Source: Branchiostoma floridae (lineage: Eukaryota > Chordata > Leptocardii > Amphioxiformes > Branchiostomatidae). From it: a stretch of DNA of 39,329 nt. A program made the position numbers and the translations under genes. This document shows positions 1 to 9,277 of this stretch, piece after piece. The number at the start of each line of letters is the position of its first letter. Position 1 is the stretch's first letter. Where the stretch lies: positions 24,353,574 through 24,392,902 of the forward strand of contig NC_049987.1 of the NCBI RefSeq assembly GCF_000003815.2, read 5' to 3'. Under the pieces are notes generated by a model. It made no database searches, was not told the DNA's origin, and was given only the letters and a program-made list of their open reading frames with translations.

Positions 1-59
1 TACCGGTCTTACAACCTGATGAGGTATTCACGGACACAACGTCATATTGTATCCCACAG

Positions 60-3000
60 CACTGCAGTAACGGACCTGCTGGACGTGGATGAGACCCTGC
101 CGGGCTTCCCTAAGGAGATCGATGACATAATGTATAACGGCACCCGGCTCCAGGCGCCGCCGCGGGAGATCCTGTCCGTGCTGGACTCCATCGACAGGAC
201 GTGGAAGTTTAGGCCTGATGCAGCGGAGGAACTCAGGTAACTGACTTAACATACCTTGTATAGACCAAAAGTGGAGTGGAGTATTGGTCTGTGTTCTCAA
301 AGCCAGCTCGTGGTGTTGCAAGAACTTTGAACTAGCCGATTTCTTGTGTCAAATTTCTACATAAATTTGTACGACGTAGCCATGGCAATCAGAACCTTCT
401 CTGGTAGGTTTGTTTGTATTCACGTTACATACCCGGTAAACCGCCTCATCGCGCAACACATCAGATTTGTACTGAACAGTACAAGCTGCATATCCGGACG
501 CTAAGCTTTATTTTATCCACTCACCCCTACTATTTGTGTGTCGGGTTCTTTAACGTTCTTGAGGTGTGACTCTCCCAAACACGGGATCCTGTCCGATGGA
601 CGGCCCTATCCGAAGCTTGGTACATGTACGTATTTTCTCTTGAGTCAACATCCTTAACCACAAGGCCACCGGTAAAAAGAAGTCAAACCCAACCTGTTTA
701 GAAATAGCCAACACTAGTATTAGAGTAGAATATTGTTTATGACTGTTCATTGTCACTTGTATATCTACTATGTTCATACCATGTACTTGCAATTAGCCCT
801 CGGGCACGAACTTGCAAATAAACTTCATTATATATTTCTACCACAGTACTAATGATTTACTTCACTCATCCCAGATCGGCGCTGGAGTCTAACCTCAGCA
901 CCTCCCGAATGTACATCGTGACGCAGAACAACACGTCCAAAGACACGCCACTGACTCTGGCAGCAGAGAGGCATGTGGAGTACAAGCTGTCTGCTGTGGT
1001 GGCAGGGAGGCAGCCTGTGGTATGTTTCTTGTACATCCGTGAATAATTTCATCGGGCTAGTGAATGACTGAATAACGAAGTTCTTTATCCGATTGCTCTG
1101 AAGAAGATGGCAGACGGCCATCGAGACGTCACCTGTTATCATGCTCCTTAGTTGTAAATACAGGAGGTTTTATTGTACACGTAAGCCAGTAATAAGGATT
1201 GTATTAGTGATGGTGATTAGTATTTTTGTTACGTCATCATTAAGTAGTATCTTGAAAGAATGGTTCTTGACGTCAGATGATTGACGTGTCTAAATTTCTT
1301 AAGTAGTCTAAAAGCTTTAAAACATTCCGTTACATTTTCCATCATAACTACAGTACAGTAGAAGGACCTGATTTAAATGTTTTCTATTAGCTATCTTAGT
1401 GTCTTATTTACCTCGATTTTTCCCTCCTTTCTTTCCCTGCATTCAGAGCTCGCCGTTTTCCTACAAACAGTATAAAACCTGTAACATCGTGGGTAGCAGT
1501 GGACTACTCAGGGGCAGCAGGTGTGGGCGGGAGATTAACAGCGGGGAGTTCATCATCAGGTATGACACAAAATGAAAATTCTGTCAGTATCTGGATTTTT
1601 GCTGTTATTAACTTAACTTAAAAAGCGTATCTAAATCAAGAGTAATGCAATTTTATTTCACAACTAAGCGCCATGCACTGATATTGCTCCCATATGATTC
1701 CAGGTTCAATATGCCGCCTATGGCAGACGCCTTCAAAGAAGACATCGGCATACGGACACATTTCGTCACCTGCAACTCACTCACGGTGCATGAAGAGTAG
1801 GCGTTTCGTTTATTAAATCAACAAACGAATTATTACATTCAGTTACAGCGTTTTTACCTTATGTTGCCGTGAGTTGAGACTGAGAAAGCAACAGTTTAAG
1901 TTTTGGTCATTTGGTAACGTATCTGCTTGACTGAAGCCTTATATCATGATCAACCACTGACAAAAGGTAGTGAGGCCTATCCGAAACTGACCGTTTTCTA
2001 TTGTGCATTACCTTACTTACAATTGATGTTACCGATATTGCTGACATGTATAGTAAAGAATTGGGCTGACCTGGCTTTCGAATATTTTGCAGATATCAAG
2101 ACATCCGCAGCATGCACTGGCTGCGGATCTTCCGTAACCACATCATCAGGAACAAGTACGGCAGGAGCATGATCTTCACTATGCCGTTCAACGTGCGATG
2201 GAACATACGCAGGTAGGGCTGGGTAAAGCTGAGGGCACAACCCGCCGTGCGTGCTATTTACGTGCTGTCCACGTGCCAAAACGTGGGCAATCTTTTGGGA
2301 TCCGTAAGTGGTACGTACCGCCTCCGTACGAACTCGTAATGAATTCGTGAAAATAGGATACTCCACAAAACAGATTCCTTTGTAGCAAAATGGACTATTA
2401 TTTTGAGTACCGCCCATTCACGAACAATTAGGTTCAGGTCCGGACCTGGACCTGGTGCTCTGGACCTGGACCGTACCTGGATCTACATTTTCTGTACCAT
2501 TACCCCTATACTTAGGCTCATCTGGTTCCAGACCGCCGTGCCCAAAGCGAGAGTGCCAAACAGGGTCGTCTTCAACCATCCTCATCACAAGATCGCTGCA
2601 GAAAAGTTCTGGACCGATAGGGGGCTTGATGAGAAGAGCTTCTCCTCTGGTAAGGCCTACGTCACGTTTCCAAACCGGGGCCCGGCCGGGCAGCTTTCGG
2701 GAACGGAAAATATGATATAAAAGTCACCAAACTACACGACGCGTAACGAGAATAGTTGTGTGCAGTATTTTTGTTACCTATACATTTCTATTTTTCGTTT
2801 CCACAGACAGCCGTTCAAAATATGCGACGTTAGCCTAAGTATACGTCCTTTGATGCATAGCCCTTTTTCATCTTTGCCAAGAAGGTTGTGCTTCCGGTGT
2901 CGTGTGTTAGAGTGCGTTTGTGAACAGTTTAACGTTGTGGATGGATCCTTCCGATGTTTTGGTACATCGGTAAGAGTCGTGAAAGCAAAGGTCAGGTTCA

Positions 3001-3826
3001 ATAATAGCGGCTTTTTCTTGTACCACAGCCGAACTTCAACATTTGATATCTCGTTTTCTTGATACTCTATATGGTCGTGTTTTGAGTCATTGTTGTAACG
3101 TGTAACTGTAACGTGTTCGTCTCTGTCTAGAATGAAGATGATGATGTGGATGTGGTGATAATGATGATGGTGATGATGATGATGATGATGATAATAATAA
3201 TACTGTTGATTTTGCAGGTTTCTATATGATCAGTTCCGCCCTCTCCTTCTGTGAGAAGATCACAGTGTACGGCTTCTGGCCTTTTAACATGGACAGGAAC
3301 GGAAAACCGCTTAGGTGCGTGAATTGCAACGAATTCTTTTGTTTCTTTGTTTCTTTGTTTGTTTCTTTGTTTCTTTATTTGTTTTCTGTATCACACGGTC
3401 AGTAAGAAATCTATCAAGGAAAGAAATACTCCGTACCAGGATTTCTTTTCTAAATACAATACAGTTATCTACTTTAATTTTGATGTCACAGACTCTCAAA
3501 CTTCCTACACTATTTGCTGTCGCCCCCCATCCCCAAGCAAAAAGTCTAAACAGATACATTAATATGCTAAAAAAGTACACTGAGATAATCAATAGTATAT
3601 CATAGAACAAGAGTGGGGATGAAGATACACATTTTTAATGTCTTTTCCGTGTTTCACTACCAGCTACCACTACTCCCAGACGGGGCCGAAAGACGGCGGA
3701 GTAAACAACACGTGGCACCGTATGGACCGGGAGTTCGTGAAGCTGGTGGAGCTGTACAAGGATGGGGTCATCAAACTGGTCACGTCACCGTGTGTGGAAC
3801 ACAGGAATACCTCAGGCGTTAGATAG
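60..3826 (+). CDS. ST8Sia-like sialyltransferase, gene 1 (3' part, 8 exons)
   Basis: Predicted exons: about 60-236, 875-1019, 1447-1559, 1704-1796, 2093-2212, 2516-2649, 3218-3314, 3664-3826 (stop TAG). All have AG/GT borders and the phases agree, giving about 346 residues. The product should be a type II Golgi enzyme moving sialic acid from CMP-sialic acid to a glycan. Exon 1447-1559 carries the L sialylmotif (CNIVGSSGLL...CGREI), followed by FNMPP in the next exon. Exon 3218-3314 carries motif S (SSALSFCEKITVYGFWPF). Exon 3664-3826 has YHYS at the motif III position, the HxxxxE of motif VS (HRMDRE) and a C-terminal Cys (SPCVE). The first visible exon probably starts after the AG at 58-59 with phase 2, like the other stem junctions, but the frame is open to base 1. 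The anchor exon lies outside the window. Family assignment is firm; acceptor and linkage are not determined. Tandem paralogue of the gene at 9278-28288. Confidence 0.85.
728..835 (+). repeat. Short interspersed repeat, copy in gene 1 intron 1
   Basis: Same family and orientation as 4578-4691 (CCATGTACTTGCAATTAGCC, AACTTGCAAATAAACTTC). It ends about 40 bp before the acceptor of exon 875-1019. Confidence 0.75.
2214..2508 (+). mobile_element. hAT-like MITE that forms intron 5 of gene 1
   Basis: The left end TAGGGCTGGGTA and right end TACCATTACCCCTA form imperfect inverted repeats. The interior matches the element at 12192-12624: 2358-2392 pairs with 12474-12508 at about 31 of 35 positions, and both share a GGTCCGGACCTGGACCT block and TTTTCTGTACC before the right end. 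The flanks TACGCAGG (2206-2213) and TACTTAGG (2509-2516) are an 8-bp target duplication with two differences. The donor GT (2213-2214) is made of the last duplication base plus the first element base. The acceptor AG (2514-2515) lies in the right duplication. Confidence 0.85.
3130..3202 (+). repeat. GAT/GATAAT trinucleotide microsatellite
   Basis: GATGATGATG and TAATAATAAT units in intron 6 of gene 1, ending about 15 bp before the acceptor of exon 3218-3314. Confidence 0.9.
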
Positions 3827-3959
3827 AGGGTCATCCATGGACCAAAGAGCAAGAGAATTTGTTGCAATAGAACACAGAACTGTTGTTTATCTGAAGATAT
3901 GGAGATTCTATTGCTATTTCTGTGCACAATGTAAAGCGCTTACCAACAAGCTTTTGATC

Positions 3960-4110
3960 AGTGCTCTTATCCTTCTCAAGTTGGAATGACCGGCCGCCTA
4001 GGTCACGTGAATGTAACGGAAGTGTGATGTCAGCAACGGGTCAAAGGTGCCCGACAGTCGGTATCGGCCCCCGTCTTCGGGTTAGGGTTCGACTGAGGAT
4101 CAGATGGCTG
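3960..4110. mobile_element. MITE fragment downstream of gene 1
   Basis: It contains CTTCTCAAGTTGGAATGACC, TAGGTCACGTGAATG and GTATCGGCCCCCGTC, the inverse of the 33213-33330 element. It begins about 130 bp after the gene 1 stop and may belong to its 3' untranslated region. Confidence 0.5.
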
Positions 4111-4489
4111 ACCGAAAGCTTATTAACGTTAACGTTGTTAAGGGTTGTACTTTGTGCACTGGTATAGAGTGTAAGACTTTTACAACGTCGAACACCGTCC
4201 CAGCTGAACCTTCAGAAAAATGAAAAATTGAAAAATGCTGCTCCGTATTTCTTGAATACAAATCTACACTTTTAAATACCTGTACATTGAATCTTATGTT
4301 CCATGACGTAAACCCAAAGACTATTGAGCTTGGCGTCTTCTTCATAACAGGCCACAGGGCCCCCACATTTGGCAGTACCCGTGGATCGCGCTAGGTGGTG
4401 CTGCTGCACGCCAATGTTCAAGTGCCGATATTGCTGCCTGCATGGATCGTCAGATGTTAGCAGAGCAGAGTGAAAAACTGACTCCAATC

Positions 4490-4860
4490 CAGCTACAAAA
4501 TCGGTCTTTCAGAGCAGCAGTAGAATCGATCCTCCTCTACGGGTCAGCATGTTGGACACTCACAAAAGCCCTGGAGAGAATATTGTTTATAACTGTTTGT
4601 TGCCACTTGTATATCTCCTATGTTTATACCATGTACTTGCAATCAGCCCTCGGGCATGAACTTGCAAATAAACTTCGAATATCTATCTATCTTGTTAAAT
4701 GGCTCATACACTAGAATGCTGAGAAGTGTCTTAAACGTCTCATGGAGGCAAAGAATCACAACCCGTGAGCTAAACAAGAATACACCGCTGAAACAATACA
4801 ACAAAGTAAACCTCGTTTATACGTCACTGCTGCAGAAAGAAGAACGAGATGACAGATAAA
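4490..4860 (+). pseudogene. LINE reverse transcriptase C-terminal fragment, interrupted
   Basis: Translation shows FRAAVESILLYGSACWTLTK up to 4575, and GSYTRMLRSVLNVSWRQRIT from about 4692, both typical of the region after the polymerase core in endonuclease-reverse transcriptase LINEs. Between them, 4578-4691 is a foreign repeat. The rest of the LINE is missing. Confidence 0.7.
4578..4691 (+). repeat. Short interspersed repeat inserted in the LINE fragment
   Basis: GAATATTGTTTATAACTGTT, CCATGTACTTGCAATCAGCC and AACTTGCAAATAAACTTC match 728-835 in intron 1 of gene 1 closely. The shape, ending in AATAAA plus A/T, suggests a SINE or a LINE 3' end. Confidence 0.75.
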
Positions 4861-5870
4861 CTTTTAATGTGGAAGCCAGTGAAAGGGCAGTCTCCAAGGA
4901 CCAGTTGACACCGATTATCCCTAGGATAGTGGTAATGCTGTCCCTGCCCCAGATAGATCTGTTTGGAGATTAGCCTTCCTGTGGGGGTAGGGATCGTAGA
5001 ATATTTTGTTTATTTTTGTGTATTTGAAGGATATCCATTCTACGCTGCGCTATTCTTCAGGGGAAAAGGGGAATGTTTGGCCAGAAGAGTATAATTTCTG
5101 CCAATCAAAGGTATGATTTCTGCCCAAATCCTGGGCAATTGTTCTCCAGCGTAGTTATTCCGGTAGAGAGACTACTGTAGGGCTAGGAAGGTCACGCCAA
5201 ACATAGCTGGAACCACAGACACGACCTCTCATCCGGTTCTGTTAGAATGACTTCCTTGTAACTCGTTGTTCTGATTAATCCTACAAGTGGCTTCCCCACA
5301 TGACTGCTCCGTTGTTCCGTGTTTTAAAGGAAAGCCAAGAATGTATGAGACATTTATTTCCGCTTTTCTGATGGACTAGCCAAGATGTAGCAGATTATAA
5401 AGAAAGTAACTCCTTTCAGATAAAACCCATACATGACTCTTGATACACCTTCAAGGATACGTTGCTATAGGTTCTGTACAATGCATCTGAAAATGCCATT
5501 CGCCTAGATCTCACATTCAAACATACAAACGCTACCGAAAACATGTTATCAACCCTCTTGCCGAAGGTAATAATTAGAGCCGGGAGAGTTAGTCCGTGGA
5601 AAATACTAGTAATCACATTTCCCCGTCCGAAGTGAAACCCTTTGGTGACCAAATTCGCCTGGAGAAATAATCTCCCTGTATCTGCCGTAGTTAGTCTGGT
5701 AGAGACTGCGGTGGAACGTGTAGCTTCAGCATTTGAAGCGTACATCCTGGCGATGTTTCGTACAAATTCTATTTTCAGGAAATTAGGTGCAAAGAAAAGC
5801 TTCTGATCCCGTGTTCATGTTGTTGCCATGGAAGTTCGGATGAGTGACCGAAACGTCGTTAAAGCACTCC

Positions 5871-6065
5871 TCTCCAAGCAGAGGTTCGGCTACGATTTTT
5901 TAACGTGTTTTAAGGCGTCTATGTTGGGCTTTTTTATTCATTTTGTACCATTTTCTTCATGTCCGCCGGCCGGCAGACATGAAGAAAACGGTAGAGATCG
6001 AATGTAAAAAAAAAACACCTAAAACACTTCAGAAGCCTGCCGGAACCGAACCTCTGCTTGGAGAG
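5871..6065. mobile_element. MITE, 195 bp, related ends
   Basis: Inverted ends CTCTCCAAGCAGAGGTTCGG (5871-5890) and CCGAACCTCTGCTTGGAGAG (6046-6065) are perfect over 20 bp. The centre holds a second palindrome around CCGCCGGCCGG (about 5957-5990). The ends share CTCCAAGCAGA with the neighbour at 6116. Confidence 0.8.
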
Positions 6066-6115
6066 TAAGCGAATACGCACAGTCCCAGATCAGGTACTGC
6101 TAATGTTGCACAGCC

Positions 6116-6280
6116 TAATCTCCAAGCAGATCCTACGGTAGCATAAAATAGTATCAAAAGCTGGCAGAGGAGTGAAGCCGGTCTCCGGTAGCAAAACACA
6201 CTCCTAGTCCTGGGCCGGCTTCACTCCTCTGCGAGCTTTTGACACTATCTTATGCTACCGTAGGATCTGCTTGGAGATTA
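6116..6280. mobile_element. Foldback MITE with perfect 8-bp target duplication
   Basis: A 165-bp element with inverted arms of about 65 bp starting TAATCTCCAAGCAGATCCTA and ending GGATCTGCTTGGAGATTA. It is flanked by the direct repeat GCACAGCC at 6108-6115 and 6281-6288. The 8-bp duplication suggests hAT. Single arms of this family recur at 9160-9210 and about 9915-9970. Confidence 0.88.
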
Positions 6281-6929
6281 GCACAGCCTGATCTTTGTAG
6301 ACTCGCCAGGCTTTGCAGCCCGGACCGCGCCCGTTAAGCTAATATTACCTACTACGTAACGAATAAACAAAAACAACCGCGCCCTACAGAAGACACACCT
6401 ACTTTTCGGGTGACCGAAAACGTTAGGATATACCACTGTTTCTGTGAGAGAAAACCCCGTAAAAACAACTTATGGGGGAACCGTAATATACATAACGATC
6501 ATTGCTCCGTGTACGATATGTAATGGCATTTCCCATGTAATATAACCTATCATACCTAGATCTAAAAATTATGACTACCTGACTTACTGCTGAATGGTAT
6601 CGTCTAATCTATTTAAATCTTCTTCGATGTGACGTCCCTGACCACGTGACCTACATTGTGTAGAAAACAGAAACCCATGCACTGTCAATACAGGTAGCCA
6701 CGGCGCCGGTAACGCTACGGCGATGGAGTAGATTCTGTGCGACAGTTTGATTTTAAAACACACCAAAGGAACCGCCGTTGGAGTACAGTGGACACGGGAT
6801 TGTTGCTTGAGGGACTGTTCAAGATTCGCGACAAGCTTAAGGAAGAAGAAGAAACAAGACGGGGACCGACAGAGGAAATACTCCCAACACCAAGGAGAGC
6901 TACAGTACGTATAACACTAATTAACAGAA

Positions 6930-7291
6930 GTCTTCCTACGGGTGCATGTATCGCAGAATTCGGCAAAAGGGGGAAATAATTGGTCAGGGGAGTCAGCGGG
7001 CGGGTTAACATTTTATCTTAACGTCGCCAAGGAAACCCTATGTTGGCCAACCTCTCCTGGCAGAATTATTCTCCCTTACTCTGATAGAGACTACTATATC
7101 ATACAGCTTTCCTACAGGGGTATAGATCGTAGAATTCGGGGAAAATAGGGAGTAATTCAGTAATTGGCCTGGAGATTCAGCCCACGCTAAGGTTAACATT
7201 TCATTTAACGTCGCCAATGAACCCTTATGTTGGCCAAACTCCCCTGGCAAAATTATTCTCCCTTTATAGTCTGGTAAAGACTACTATATCA
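6930..7291 (+). repeat. Tandem pair of a dispersed repeat with period about 175 bp
   Basis: CTTCCTACGGGTGCATGTAT at about 6931 recurs as CTTTCCTACAGGGGTATAG at about 7107. The following TTAACATTT..TTAACGTCGCCAA, CCCTATGTTGGCCAA and TGG(C)A(G/A)AATTATTCTCCC segments recur at the same spacing. More distant relatives lie at 4975-5190, 5636-5714, 7716-7790 and 7965-8040. Confidence 0.75.
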
Positions 7292-8044
7292 TACCGTTAC
7301 AGCGGCATGCCGTGACCTGATTCCGTGCAGGCTGAGTTAACGTGCTTCTAATGCGGGTGTGATATATCCCTTGTATTGATAGTCAGACAGGTATTGTCAT
7401 CATACATAACAAAATACATTGCCTGCGTAATAGATATCAACGGGTGATATGTTTCGAAGGACGAACATGTCTCGTAGCTTACGTGATTATTTTCATGTTT
7501 AAAGGGGGGGGGGGAAGTTTCCCTCGTGCGTTTCATTCCCGAAACTACAACATATCGGGAACTGTCCAAATATGAATATCAATTAGATTACAACAAATTA
7601 AAGCTACAAACGTCCCTTTTGATGTGCGCTAGTATTCCCAGATGGCATGACCCTTGTGGTTTAAGGTTGTTATGGATTTCTTTATCCAAATAAAAACGGA
7701 TTCATACGAAGCCTCATTCCTACGGGGGTATGGACAGTAGAATTTGGCAAAAACAAGATAAGTAATTGATCAGGAAAGTCACAGTTATTATTGGTTGGTT
7801 TATCCATGTATATATAGATACATATATGGATATACTAAAACAACATTGCAGCCTGTTATACCTTGCTCTAATATTGGCTGAATGAAGTTAGTTTTAGTTT
7901 TGAAATAGCGCAACCTTAACAGTCCGCGACCGGGGGAAGTCACATTTGCTCTATGTCGGTGAGTAAAACCCTTTGGTGGCCGAACCCCGCTAGCACAATC
8001 ATTTTCCATGTACCCGGCGTAGTTAATCTGGTCAACCTCCTTGG

Positions 8045-8367
8045 TCTGATAGAAACGGAATTTCGTTCAAATCGCACGCGGGCACGAACAGTGAATATTG
8101 GAACAGCAAGGAAAGAAAAAATGCCACTTGTACTGAGGCGATGTGGTTGAATTTAGAGCAGTGCGGCTTTAGGTTTTGATGAATGTAAATCTTCCATACA
8201 GCCGGCGTAGGTAGTCTGGCAGAAACTGAATTTCGTTCAAATCGCACGTTGAATATTGGAAGGTCTTGGAACAGCAAGCTTAAGGAGAGATATTTAACAC
8301 TACTCGTACTGGGACGATGTGATTGAATTTAGAGCAGTGTGGCTTTAGGTTTTGATGAATGTAAATT
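8045..8367 (+). repeat. Tandem duplication, period 170 bp
   Basis: AATTTCGTTCAAATCGCACG occurs in both copies, and so does TTGAATTTAGAGCAGTG followed by CGGCTTTAGG / TGGCTTTAGG, with a 170-bp offset. Non-coding, intergenic. Confidence 0.8.
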
Positions 8368-9059
8368 GGCGCACCAATTCCCGACGGTGTCATTGAAACG
8401 AAATTAGTTTTTTCCGACACCATTTCACTTGTTTGTGTGGGGAGGGGGGCGATCCGATGGGTGACTGGCACGGGTAGGCTTGGCTGCACTTTTGTGAAAG
8501 GAGAATTCCAGGTTCCCTTTGTTTCTATGACGCGCCTTGCATCTGAAATCACTTCACATGGGTCAATGAACTCGTGAAAAAGCAAGTGGCCCCCTTGGAA
8601 AAAGTAGTTATCTTTTCTCTTTCTAGATCCGTTATTTCAATTTTGGATTTTCAACCAGCCTCCAAGTCAAAGTCAAGTCAAGTCAAAGTTTATTGCACAA
8701 CATTTGTAGAACGGGTACAATGTATGGCAAACTTAGGTCTCCAAACGACAGTCAAATATAAAAGAAAATACGTGAATCACACATTTTTTGGAGACTGTAT
8801 TCAGGACAGGTGGTTGTTAGCACCCCTGTCCACTAGACTGTGATCGGTAGGCGACCGTACGGCCACCAAAATTGGAGTTCTATGACCCTTGATTTTATAA
8901 TAGGAATGTGATACAATATGTAGAAGCATGATTTAAAAGACAACAAAACACAAGTAGTGTAAATATATTGTTCATCTTTGAATTCGAAATTCGTTAAGCT
9001 ATCGGTGAAATATTTTGTCGCTCGTGATCAGCGGTCGATTCAGCTGCCGCACGCGATAT

Positions 9060-9159
9060 NNNNNNNNNNNNNNNNNNNNNNNNNNNNNNNNNNNNNNNNN
9101 NNNNNNNNNNNNNNNNNNNNNNNNNNNNNNNNNNNNNNNNNNNNNNNNNNNNNNNNNNN
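9060..9159. other. Assembly gap, 100 N
   Basis: Exactly 100 N, the usual placeholder for a gap of unknown size. The base after it starts half of a foldback MITE arm (9160-9210). A 5' untranslated exon of gene 2 could be hidden here. Confidence 0.98.
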
Positions 9160-9277
9160 TCCTCTGTTAGCTTTTGATCTTATGATACCGTAGGATCTGC
9201 TTGGAGATAAGCTGGGCACTACAACTTCCTGAAATAGAATCTGATCATACTATTTTTTCCCTTGTCCAGTGTCCAGA

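Noticed and set aside
2521-2649. Acceptor CAG at 2529-2531 as the start of exon 6 of gene 1
   Set aside because: With the donor at 2212 it would put the conserved downstream text (VPNRVVFNHPHHK) out of frame; the AG at 2514-2515 keeps the frame.
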